NCBI GenBank assembly: GCA_021372515.1
Contig: JAJFUG010000109.1
Coordinates: 1-29,586 of the forward strand
Direction of reading: 5' to 3'
DNA length: 29,586 nt
From: a bacterium
GTDB lineage: Bacteria > Gemmatimonadota > Glassbacteria > GWA2-58-10
Notes under the pieces: model-generated
Told to the model about the DNA's origin: nothing
The model's database searches: none
The model's input: only the letters and a program-made list of their open reading frames with translations
Made by a program: the position numbers and the translations under genes
Part shown: positions 17,883 to 24,198 of the stretch, piece by piece
How positions within the stretch are numbered: position 1 is the stretch's first letter
How the letters are laid out: each line of letters opens with the position of its first letter

Positions 17883-17928
17883 AGCCCGGGAGGCGAGTGG
17901 GTTCGGGGTGAAGCCTCAAGCCTGGGCT
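17883..17928. other. Nested inverted repeats, possible structured RNA
   Basis: AGCCC (17883-17887) pairs with GGGCT (17924-17928). Inside it, GAGGC (17890-17894) pairs with GCCTC (17913-17917) around an 18-nt loop. A smaller GGCTC/GAGCC hairpin follows directly. There is no match to an RNA family I know, and I cannot tell which strand would be transcribed. Confidence 0.25.
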
Positions 17929-18052
17929 CGGACGGAGCCTTGCGCGCGATTTGAAGCACACGCGTGCGAAACCGAGCATAGGAGCAGTCAGCAGGGAGGG
18001 GCCGGTTGTCGTAATTTCAAAAGCGGCAGGTAGTTCTTTTCTCCGGTCGTTT

Positions 18053-18068
18053 GGGCACGCGATATGCA
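18053..18068 (+). promoter_or_regulatory. Candidate sigma-54 (-24/-12) promoter for the receiver-cheA-cheD-cheX block
   Basis: GGGCACGCGATATGCA matches TGGCACG-N4-TTGCW at GGCACG and TGCA; only the first T and consensus position 12 differ. The GG/GC spacing is exact. Transcription would begin near 18079, about 120 nt before the first gene. It parallels the similar site upstream of cheW. Confidence 0.4.
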
Positions 18069-18121
18069 TTTGCCGGAACAGAATAATAATCTGTGATAGA
18101 GTATCCGACCCCGCCGGGTAT

Positions 18122-18173
18122 GGAGGCTCGTCCGGCAGCCTCCGTCGGGCCGGCCAATAAAGTCGGCCCGACG
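18122..18173 (+). promoter_or_regulatory. Tandem hairpins in the leader of the receiver gene
   Basis: GGAGGCT (18122-18128) pairs with AGCCTCC (18136-18142). Immediately after, CGTCGGGCCG (18143-18152) pairs perfectly with CGGCCCGACG (18164-18173) around an 11-nt loop. There is no U-tract, so this is not a classic terminator. Ending about 15 nt before the ribosome binding site, the hairpins may stabilise the mRNA or control translation. Confidence 0.5.
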
Positions 18174-18197
18174 GGTGTTGCAGACCTCGAGGAGAAA

Positions 18198-19415
18198 ATG
18201 CGAATTTTGCTTGTGGAAGACGACAACGGAGTAAGAAATATTCTGGCTAAGTTTCTGGTAGAGGAAAAGCACGCGGTAAAGTTGGCGGTAAACGGCCGGG
18301 AAGGCCTTAAGCTGGTCGAGGAATTCGAGCCGGAACTGGTGCTGTCAGATATCAAGATGCCCGAGTTGAACGGCCTGGAGTTGCTGGAGGCGGTGCGGGC
18401 ATACTCCAGCGTCCCTTTTGTCATGGTGACCGGCTACGCGGACACGGATGTCGCAGTGCGGGCCCTGAGGGCCGGGGCATGGTATTTCATCCTCAAGCCG
18501 GTCAATTTTTTCGAGCTGAAAAGCATTCTGGACCGGGTTCAGGAGCGTCTCGACCTGGAGCGGGCCCTGACTCTCGAACGCGCCCGCTCCCTCGATTATT
18601 TCAGCCATGAGGAGCTCACGGCCCTGCTGGCCGGCATAGCCAGCGAAGCGGCCGAGCCGCTGCAGAAGATCCACCGGAGCCTGGGTCCGCTGGGAGAAAG
18701 TCTGGTCCGCCTGAGCAAGGGCCTGGCGGCGTTGCCCGAGGCGGGCGCCGGTCTGCGGATGCTGCTTGAGGATTCGCTGGAACGCCTTGGGAAACTGGAG
18801 GTTGACTTTCAGGACGGCCGTTTCTGTTCTGAGAGTCTGGGTGGAGTGATCGACATTCTGGCCGAGAGTTCGGCTTGTAACAGCGCCAGGGACGAGTTCC
18901 CGCTGGATGAGGCCCTGCGCAGCGCGTTCGGCTTGCTCGATTCGCCTCCGGAGACGCATGTTTTCGTCTCGATCGAGCACGATATTGTCCTGTCCGCGGA
19001 CCGGGAAAGGTTCGTGCGCACGGTGGCGCGCCTGATGCGGGCCGCGCTCGTAGCGGAGCTGTCCGGGACGGTGAAATCGCTGGACATCTCGGCACACCGT
19101 GAGAACGGCGAACTCTGCCTGCTGGTGGCGGGCGCCACGAGCCAGAACGCAGTGCGGTCGCGCATCGCGCCCGCTGATACCTCCCGCACGACCGAGGATG
19201 TGCCCGATTCGCTCGATTTCATGGTCCTCAGCGGGGCGGTGAAAGCTCTGGGGGGAAGGTTGAAACGGAGGTGTCTTGATTCCGGCGGGACGATCTTCAC
19301 CATGCACATGTCGCTGCCGGCTGTGGCTGTCTCCGGCGTCTACCGGTCTCCGGCCGAGAGAAGTCAGGAGGGGGGCATGCGGATGACACGCCGTATCGTC
19401 GGTGACCGGTTCTGA
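18198..19415 (+). CDS. Response regulator: receiver domain fused to a degenerate histidine-kinase-like module
   Basis: A 405-aa cytosolic protein. Residues 1-120 form an intact receiver: acidic pair D8-D9, phospho-acceptor D51 (LSDIKMP), T78 and K100 (LKP). The rest resembles a histidine kinase core that has lost its catalytic residues. The helix IASEAAEPLQKIHRSL sits where the phospho-His segment SHELRTPL would be. The N-box-like segment RERFVRTVARLMRAAL has no Asn, no G1 DxGxG motif is seen, and the end ALGGRLKRRCLDSGGTIFTMHMSLP mimics the G2 strand and closing strand. It is therefore probably a signalling protein regulated by phosphorylation rather than an active kinase. ATG 18198 has GAGGAG just upstream; an upstream in-frame start at 18093 would translate through the leader hairpins and is rejected. 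It leads the cheA-cheD-cheX block. Confidence 0.8.
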   Translation: MRILLVEDDNGVRNILAKFLVEEKHAVKLAVNGREGLKLVEEFEPELVLSDIKMPELNGLELLEAVRAYSSVPFVMVTGYADTDVAVRALRAGAWYFILKPVNFFELKSILDRVQERLDLERALTLERARSLDYFSHEELTALLAGIASEAAEPLQKIHRSLGPLGESLVRLSKGLAALPEAGAGLRMLLEDSLERLGKLEVDFQDGRFCSESLGGVIDILAESSACNSARDEFPLDEALRSAFGLLDSPPETHVFVSIEHDIVLSADRERFVRTVARLMRAALVAELSGTVKSLDISAHRENGELCLLVAGATSQNAVRSRIAPADTSRTTEDVPDSLDFMVLSGAVKALGGRLKRRCLDSGGTIFTMHMSLPAVAVSGVYRSPAERSQEGGMRMTRRIVGDRF

Positions 19416-19499
19416 TTGAAGGGCTCGGACTGAACTAAAGGTGGGCGGTTGAAAAGCCGCCGCGAACCATACAAGCTGTCGAGTGTACGGGAGGGTTAG

Positions 19500-22184
19500 A
19501 TGGCCAAGCAAGACCTGGCGAAGCTGGTCGAGGCTCTGGCCGCTGAAGTGGTGATGGCGGACCCGGAGGATCTGCAGTCGGTTAAAAGAGTCATCGAGCT
19601 GCTTAAAAAGATCGATACCGAGGTCAAGGATGATCTGGCCCGGGTGTTCAAACCTGCAGTGGCGAAATCGGTGGACCTGGCCGAGGAAATGATAATCATG
19701 GAGCCGGCGGCCGCGGCAGAGTCCATGAAAGCCATCAGCCAGGCAGTCAAGGCTTTCCAGGCCGGATTGACCGAGGGACCCCAGGCGGTGGCCCCTCTGC
19801 TGCCGCCACAGATGTCCGGCGCCAAGGAGCCCACGGGAGCCGAAAAACTCCAGTCGGCCATAGTCGATGACAAGATTCTGTCCGATTTCCTCTCCTCCCA
19901 GGCTACCTCGCTGCAGGAGCTGGAGGAACAGATACTGGCCTCGGAGAAAGAGCAGTTTTCCGGCAAGAGTTCCTCGGAGCTGAAACGCCGCCTGCACACC
20001 CTCAAGGGTGAGGCCGGCATGCTGGGCCTGAACGATATCCAGCAGGTCTGCCACGAGACGGAAAGCTATCTGGAAAACGGGCCGGCCGATAATAAGACCG
20101 ACAACCTCCTGCTGGTCAAGGATTGGTTGGCGCAGAGCTTCACTTTCCTGTCGGGCGAGGGCCAGTCCGCCGCCCCGATGGGCGACATCCTGAACATACT
20201 GCGCGGATCCGGCTCTGCGGCGGCGGAGACCAAGGCTGCGCCGTTAGAGAAAGCCGGGGAGGCCCCTGAGGCCGAGGCCGCACCCGCTCCGGTCGAGGAA
20301 CCGGCACAGCCGGCCGGGCGCATGCTCAACATTCCCTCCGGGGATGAGAGCCTGGTGGTGGATTTTATCCAGGAGGCCAACAGCCACCTGGACAACGCGG
20401 ATGTGCAGCTTCTGACCCTGGAGAGCAATCCCGAGGAGAAGGAATCGCTCAATTCGGTGTTCCGCTCTTTCCACACGATCAAGGGCGTGGCGGGGTTCCT
20501 GGACCTGATTGAGATCAAGGAGCTGGCCCACGTGTCCGAGGACCTTCTGGACCGGGCGCGCAAAGGGAATATCCTGCTCACCGGAACGGTGATGGACGCG
20601 GTGTTCGAGTCGGTCGACACTCTGCGTTCGCTGGTGCGGGATGTGGAAGGGGCGCTTTCCACCGGTGATCCGCTGCAGAGCAACCCCTCGCTGGCCACGC
20701 TGATCGAAACTCTGCGTGACATTCTGGCCGGACGCCAGACCCTGCCCGCCGCCGGCCGTCAGATCAAGGCCGAACCCAACAAGCGTCTGGGTGAAATCCT
20801 GATCGACAGCGGCGTGGTGCAGGCCGATACGCTCAACAGGGTGCTGGCCGAGAGAGACGGGAAAACCCCTCTGGGCGAGGTGCTGGTCAAAAAAGTCGGT
20901 GTGCCGGCCATGGAAGTGGCCCATGCCCTGCGCGCCCAGAACGAGGCCAGAAAGACAGGTGATCCGCAGCAGGCCGCGGTGCAGGTCAAGGAGACGGTGA
21001 AGATCGACACCGAGCGCCTGGATAAGCTGCTCGACGCCATCGGCGAGTTGGTGATCGCCGAGTCGATGGTGACCCAGAACCAGGAACTGCTGCAGGACGC
21101 CTCGCCGGAGGTGGCCCGGAACATGAACCACTTGAGCAAGATCACCCGTGTGGTCCAGGAGTTGGGCATGACCATGCGTATGGTGCCCATCCGTCCCACT
21201 TTCCAGAAAATGGCGCGCCTGGTGCGCGACCTGGCCAAGAAAAGCGGCAAAGAGGTGGAGTTTGTCACCGTGGGTGAGGAGACCGAGCTGGACCGCTCGG
21301 TAGTCGAGCGGATCGGCGACCCCCTGATCCACATTATCCGCAACTCGGTGGACCACGGGCTGGAGGACAACGCTGAGGACCGCCGCAAACGCGGCAAGCC
21401 CGATGTGGGCCATGTCGAGCTGCGGGCGTTCCACCGCGGCGGAAGTATCTATATCGAGGTGCAGGATGACGGCAAGGGTCTCGACCGCGAGGCGATCATC
21501 GCCAAGGCCGTCGAGCGCGGCGTGATCCCGGAAGGGGCCGACATGCCGGAGCGGGACGTGTTCAACCTGATTTTCATGCCGGGGTTCTCCACGGCCAAAA
21601 AGGTGACGGATGTCTCGGGCCGTGGGGTGGGGATGGACGTGGTGAAGAAGAACATCGAGGCTCTGCGCGGCAGTGTGGAGCTGAGTTCCGAACAGGGCTG
21701 CGGCACCACGGTGAGTATGCGTCTGCCGCTGACCCTGGCCATTATCGACGGTTTGATAATTATTGTGGGCGGAGAGCGCTACATCGTTCCCACGCTGTCG
21801 GTGGTCGAGTCCCTGCGACCCCGTCCCGAGGACATTCACACCGTGTCAGGACGCGGCGAGCTGCTCAATCTCCGCGGCGAGCTGATCCCGCTGTTCCGGG
21901 TCGGACGGCTGTTCAACATCGAGGCTGCCATCGAGGACCCGACCCAGGCCCTTTCCATGATCGTCGAGGACCAGGGACGACGGGTGGCGCTGGTGGTGGA
22001 TTCGCTGATCGGACAGCAGCAGGTGGTGATCAAGAACCTCGGGCACGCCCTGGGACGAGTCAAGGGCATCTCGGGCGGCGCGGTGATGAGCGACGGCACG
22101 GTGGGGCTGATCCTGGATGTCTCCGAGGTGATGCGTATCGCGATGACCAGTCAGGAAAAGAGCCTGCAGGTGGTCGGGGTCTGA
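19500..22184 (+). CDS. cheA: Chemotaxis histidine kinase CheA with two HPt domains
   Basis: An 894-aa cytosolic kinase. A helical N-terminal region (1-115) is followed by HPt1 with phosphorylatable H166 (LHTLKGEAGMLG) and HPt2 with H325 (FHTIKGVAGFLD), separated by an Ala/Pro/Glu-rich linker. Residues about 425-485 (KRLGEILIDSGVVQADTLN, LGEVLVKKVGV) resemble the small MshEN/GspE N-terminal module. The P3 dimerisation helices follow at about 500-570. The ATPase has N-box LIHIIRNSVDHGLED, G1 DDGKGLD and G2 GRGVGMDVV. A CheW-like regulatory domain from about 740 ends the protein. All catalytic motifs are intact. No receiver is fused. ATG 19500 has GGGAGGG upstream; an 84-nt gap separates it from the receiver gene. 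The double HPt and extra module are variations on the standard five-domain plan. Confidence 0.95.
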   Translation: MAKQDLAKLVEALAAEVVMADPEDLQSVKRVIELLKKIDTEVKDDLARVFKPAVAKSVDLAEEMIIMEPAAAAESMKAISQAVKAFQAGLTEGPQAVAPLLPPQMSGAKEPTGAEKLQSAIVDDKILSDFLSSQATSLQELEEQILASEKEQFSGKSSSELKRRLHTLKGEAGMLGLNDIQQVCHETESYLENGPADNKTDNLLLVKDWLAQSFTFLSGEGQSAAPMGDILNILRGSGSAAAETKAAPLEKAGEAPEAEAAPAPVEEPAQPAGRMLNIPSGDESLVVDFIQEANSHLDNADVQLLTLESNPEEKESLNSVFRSFHTIKGVAGFLDLIEIKELAHVSEDLLDRARKGNILLTGTVMDAVFESVDTLRSLVRDVEGALSTGDPLQSNPSLATLIETLRDILAGRQTLPAAGRQIKAEPNKRLGEILIDSGVVQADTLNRVLAERDGKTPLGEVLVKKVGVPAMEVAHALRAQNEARKTGDPQQAAVQVKETVKIDTERLDKLLDAIGELVIAESMVTQNQELLQDASPEVARNMNHLSKITRVVQELGMTMRMVPIRPTFQKMARLVRDLAKKSGKEVEFVTVGEETELDRSVVERIGDPLIHIIRNSVDHGLEDNAEDRRKRGKPDVGHVELRAFHRGGSIYIEVQDDGKGLDREAIIAKAVERGVIPEGADMPERDVFNLIFMPGFSTAKKVTDVSGRGVGMDVVKKNIEALRGSVELSSEQGCGTTVSMRLPLTLAIIDGLIIIVGGERYIVPTLSVVESLRPRPEDIHTVSGRGELLNLRGELIPLFRVGRLFNIEAAIEDPTQALSMIVEDQGRRVALVVDSLIGQQQVVIKNLGHALGRVKGISGGAVMSDGTVGLILDVSEVMRIAMTSQEKSLQVVGV

Positions 22185-22240
22185 GACGGTTCTACGATGA
22201 GTCGGCACGGGCAGAGCAACTGCGATTGAGGCAGGGGCAG

Positions 22241-22753
22241 ATGGAGCAGGCAGTCTGGCGGATGGACAGCGGCTACGATCAACGCGTGGTGGACATTGCT
22301 GAATACACGGTCTCGGATGATCCGAACGCATTGCTGGTGACTTATTCCCTGGGCTCCTGCCTGGGGCTCGCGGTCCATGACCCGGTGGCCATGCTCGGTG
22401 GGCTGATCCATTGCCTTCTGCCGAGGTCCAGCCTCAAGCCGGAGGATGCGGGTGTTTGTCCGGCCAAGTTCGTGGACATCGGGGTGCCGGCCCTGCTGGA
22501 GGAGATGTTCTCCCGCGGCGCCAGGAAAGAAAACCTGGTGCTCAAGGTTGCCGGCTGCGGCCAGGTGTTCGATTTCGACACGGTGTTCCATGTGGGCCGG
22601 ATCAATTACCAGGTCCTGCGCAAATTCCTGAAAAAGAACGGCCTTAGGCTGGCCGCCGAGCATATCGGTGGGATGCTGGCCCGCACCATGCGGCTGTATG
22701 TCGGCTCCGGAAAAGTGACAGTGCACGCCGCGGGCCAGTTGATAACTCTTTGA
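22241..22753 (+). CDS. cheD: Chemoreceptor glutamine deamidase CheD
   Basis: A 170-aa cytosolic enzyme that deamidates receptor glutamines and, in other bacteria, binds a CheC-type phosphatase. The catalytic Cys is C40 in TYSLGSCLGLAVHDP, and the His is H57 in GGLIHCLLP, the two hallmark motifs. VLKVAGCGQVFD and the C-terminal VGSGKVTVHAAG also match the family. Start choice: a TTG at 22226 is in frame, but ATG 22241 has GAGGCAGGGG just upstream; ATG 22262 (MDSGYD) is an alternative. It follows cheA by 56 nt and precedes cheX by 24 nt, so the deamidase and phosphatase are probably co-expressed, as in CheC-CheD systems. Confidence 0.93.
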   Translation: MEQAVWRMDSGYDQRVVDIAEYTVSDDPNALLVTYSLGSCLGLAVHDPVAMLGGLIHCLLPRSSLKPEDAGVCPAKFVDIGVPALLEEMFSRGARKENLVLKVAGCGQVFDFDTVFHVGRINYQVLRKFLKKNGLRLAAEHIGGMLARTMRLYVGSGKVTVHAAGQLITL

Positions 22754-22777
22754 CTAATTTCCATTCGGGGGAGCCGG

Positions 22778-23236
22778 ATGAACACCAGCGCCGATGACCG
22801 CGAGATACTCAGTCGCAGCCTGATCGATGTGCTCGAGCAGATGGCGTTCATTTTCGCCGATGAGGCGGAGGATGAGCCGAGCTGTCAGCCGCCGGAGGAC
22901 AGCCTCCTGGCGCGGATGGAATTCAGCGGGGAGAAGAACGGCTGGGTCAGCCTGGCCGCTCCGAGCGACCTGTGCCGCGAGATCGCGGTGAACATACTGG
23001 GCGCCTCGGCCGATGACCTCTCGGCCAGCATGATCATGGATGCCCTGCGCGAGGTGCTCAACATGACCTGCGGGCGGTTCCTGACCGAGCGCTTCGGCCT
23101 GGAGCCGGTGTTCGACCTGACCGTACCCAAAGTCAGCCGCCTGGATGAGGCGGGCTGGCAGGAGGCCGCCGTCGAGGACTCGATCTGCCTGTGCGCCGAG
23201 GATTACCCGCTTTTGGCCAACCTCGAAGTGGAATGA
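22778..23236 (+). CDS. cheX: CheX/CheC-type chemotaxis phosphatase
   Basis: A 152-aa cytosolic protein, probably dephosphorylating the phospho-receiver of the pathway. The segment MIMDALREVLNMTCGRFLTE (about 88-107) carries the D-x3-E-x2-N signature that supplies the acidic and amide residues of CheC/CheX phosphatases, and a Pro follows 22 positions after the Asn (close to the x22-P spacing of CheC). Only one such motif is present and the length suits CheX rather than two-site CheC. The Shine-Dalgarno sequence GGGGGAG precedes ATG 22778. It ends the chemotaxis block. The CheX versus single-site CheC assignment is moderately sure. Confidence 0.8.
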   Translation: MNTSADDREILSRSLIDVLEQMAFIFADEAEDEPSCQPPEDSLLARMEFSGEKNGWVSLAAPSDLCREIAVNILGASADDLSASMIMDALREVLNMTCGRFLTERFGLEPVFDLTVPKVSRLDEAGWQEAAVEDSICLCAEDYPLLANLEVE

Positions 23237-23274
23237 TCCGCGACGGTTCCGAACAACTCAAGGCAATTCGGCGG

Positions 23275-23304
23275 CCGGTCCTGCGCATGAGCTGGGCCGG
23301 TTTT
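23275..23304 (+). terminator. Probable intrinsic terminator after cheX
   Basis: CCGGTCC (23275-23281) pairs with GGGCCGG (23294-23300), with one U-G wobble and a 12-nt loop, followed by TTTTGCTTT. It is placed 39 nt after the cheX stop and before the rrf2 promoter. Confidence 0.45.
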
Positions 23305-23375
23305 GCTTTCGGTGCCCCTTCCCCGGCCGCCCTCTCTTTTGGACGATTTCCCCGCTTTCTTGCTGCTGAATCCTC

Positions 23376-23405
23376 TTGACAGATTAAGGCTGGCCACACT
23401 ATTTT
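23376..23405 (+). promoter_or_regulatory. Sigma-70-type promoter for the Rrf2 regulator
   Basis: A perfect -35 TTGACA (23376-23381) is separated by 18 bp from -10 TATTTT (23400-23405). Transcription would begin near 23412, just ahead of an inverted repeat and about 40 nt before the start codon. Confidence 0.5.
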
Positions 23406-23418
23406 AACACTAAACCGA

Positions 23419-23438
23419 TTGATTTAGTGAACAATCAA
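23419..23438. promoter_or_regulatory. Inverted repeat, possible autoregulatory operator
   Basis: TTGATT (23419-23424) and AATCAA (23433-23438) are perfect inverted 6-bp arms with an 8-bp spacer. The site lies just past the predicted transcription start and ends 13 nt before the rrf2 ATG. Rrf2 proteins bind as dimers to dyads and often autoregulate, so this is a plausible operator. Confidence 0.35.
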
Positions 23439-23451
23439 CACGGAGGGCCGG

Positions 23452-23907
23452 ATGCAGATTTCAAGTAAATGCTACTACGCGCTTCGGTCCCTGTACGAGC
23501 TGGCCTGGCGCCACGGCGAGACCCGTCCGGTCAGGATATCCCTGATCGCCGCCCGCCAGCAGATACCCCGTCGCTTCCTGGAGGTGATCCTGAGCGAGTT
23601 GCGCCAGGGCGGTTTTGTGGAGAGCCGCCGCGGGGTGGAGGGCGGCTATTTCCTGGCGCGCCCGCCCGAGGCGATCACTCTGGGTGAGATAGTCCGGTTC
23701 GTGGATGGCGATATCGCCCCGGTCTCCTGTGTCAGCAGCCGGGAGGGGGAGGCCAGTTGTGAGCTCAATTTCCAGTGCCCGTTTCACGATTTCTGGGGCA
23801 GCGTGCTCCAGGCGCTTTCGGCGCTTTACGACCACACCAGCCTGGCCGACATTGTCGAGGGCTGGCGGCTCAAGTCCAGCTCGAAAGTGCTTAACTACGA
23901 TATCTGA
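23452..23907 (+). CDS. Rrf2-family transcriptional regulator with possible Fe-S ligands
   Basis: A 151-aa winged-helix regulator. The start MQISSKCYYALRSLYELA is typical of Rrf2/IscR, and the recognition region IPRRFLEVILSELRQGGFVESRRGVEGGYFLAR is nearly canonical. In the sensory loop, Cys residues occur as C-x9-C-x5-C followed by x2-His (SCVSS, SCELNFQC, CPFH). IscR and NsrR use C-x5-C-x5-C for a [2Fe-2S] or [4Fe-4S] cluster, so the first spacing is longer here. A redox, NO, iron or sulfur-responsive regulator is likely. The ATG follows CGGAGGG. It lies directly upstream of metY-metX-metW, which suggests control of sulfur amino-acid synthesis as CymR does in Firmicutes, though CymR lacks these Cys. 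Cluster binding is inferred. Confidence 0.88.
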   Translation: MQISSKCYYALRSLYELAWRHGETRPVRISLIAARQQIPRRFLEVILSELRQGGFVESRRGVEGGYFLARPPEAITLGEIVRFVDGDIAPVSCVSSREGEASCELNFQCPFHDFWGSVLQALSALYDHTSLADIVEGWRLKSSSKVLNYDI

Positions 23908-23954
23908 AACAACTGTCGCGGGGTTCGGCCGGAGGCGGCGCAAGCCGAAAATGG

Positions 23955-23982
23955 TTGCAAACCCGGGACAGGACTGTATATT
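23955..23982 (+). promoter_or_regulatory. Candidate promoter of the met operon
   Basis: TTGCAA (23955-23960), 16 bp, then TATATT (23977-23982). The -10 matches five of six consensus positions; the -35 matches four. Transcription near 23989 would give a leader of about 210 nt before metY. Confidence 0.45.
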
Positions 23983-23988
23983 CAATCC

Positions 23989-24198
23989 CCTGGTTAAACA
24001 GCATGAAGGAGGGAAGCTTGTCACGGGTCCGACTGATAGCCCGCCGCCCGTGCGGCGGAGCGATGCGAATCGGGAGGAAGCACCGTGGCGACGGCTTGAC
24101 CCGTTGATCCGGGCGGCCCGTCAGCCGGGGTGCAGGCTGAGTATATTTATATCCTGATGTCCGCAAGGACTTTTCTCTCGATTCTGGAGGCTCTTCTC
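23989..24198 (+). promoter_or_regulatory. Structured leader of the met operon, possible riboswitch or attenuator
   Basis: ACGGGTC (24023-24029) is perfectly complementary to GACCCGT (24098-24104). This closes a domain with an internal 7-bp hairpin (CCGCCGC 24041-24047 / GCGGCGG 24052-24058) and a smaller CCGT/ACGG hairpin (24083-24094), a three-way-junction layout. The same ACGGGTC can instead pair with GGCCCGT (24115-24121) using one G-U, so two mutually exclusive folds exist. TCAGCC/GGCTGA (24121-24140) and GTCC-GCAA-GGAC followed by TTTT (24159-24174) come next. A short ORF overlaps. No SAM, SAH or cobalamin riboswitch consensus that I know is visible. Confidence 0.45.
24018..24107 (+). 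CDS. Possible leader peptide (29 aa) upstream of metY
   Basis: A TTG at 24018 is preceded, with 5-nt spacing, by the perfect anti-16S match AAGGAGG (24006-24012), as strong as any ribosome binding site in the window. No larger gene uses it. The predicted product is 29 residues, beginning [16 protein letters not shown], then [13 protein letters not shown], and is very basic with one Cys, one internal Met and six Arg in the first half. The stop codon lies just after the 3' arm of the closing RNA stem, so a translating ribosome would open the stem. In-frame ATG 24003 overlaps the Shine-Dalgarno sequence and is less likely. I recognise no family; this may be a regulatory leader peptide or chance. 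Confidence 0.35.
   Translation: MSRVRLIARRPCGGAMRIGRKHRGDGLTR

Larger units (their letters stand above)
17434..18197. other. Long intergenic region between the divergent helical-repeat and receiver genes
   Basis: 764 bp with no convincing protein gene; short open frames here have no Shine-Dalgarno sequence or family motif. Structure is present: a 7-bp hairpin (CGCTCCG 17503-17509 with CGGAGCG 17518-17524), a nested stem at 17883-17928, a sigma-54-like promoter at 18053-18068 and two tandem hairpins at 18122-18173. The length and structure are unusual for this otherwise compact window, so an unrecognised small RNA is possible. Confidence 0.5.

Noticed and set aside
17860-17935. Resemblance to a tRNA-Ser/Leu D-arm (GGTGGAGTGGTCGAG)
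   Set aside because: No acceptor stem, anticodon stem or T-arm can be completed, so it is not a tRNA.
17683-18033. 116-codon plus-strand frame in the long intergenic region
   Set aside because: TTG start without a ribosome binding site, Arg/Gly/Ala-rich product without motifs, and it crosses the nested stem region.
18345-21839. Two long minus-strand open frames opposite the receiver and cheA genes
   Set aside because: Antisense shadows created by codon bias; the plus-strand products have intact motifs.
22203-22218. Third sigma-54-like sequence before cheD
   Set aside because: GG and GC spacing fits but the TT of the -12 box is missing, and it lies only 23 nt before the start codon inside an operon.
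24018-24140. SAM, SAH or cobalamin riboswitch in the metY leader
   Set aside because: None of the conserved core sequences I know for these classes can be found; the leader is reported as unclassified instead.
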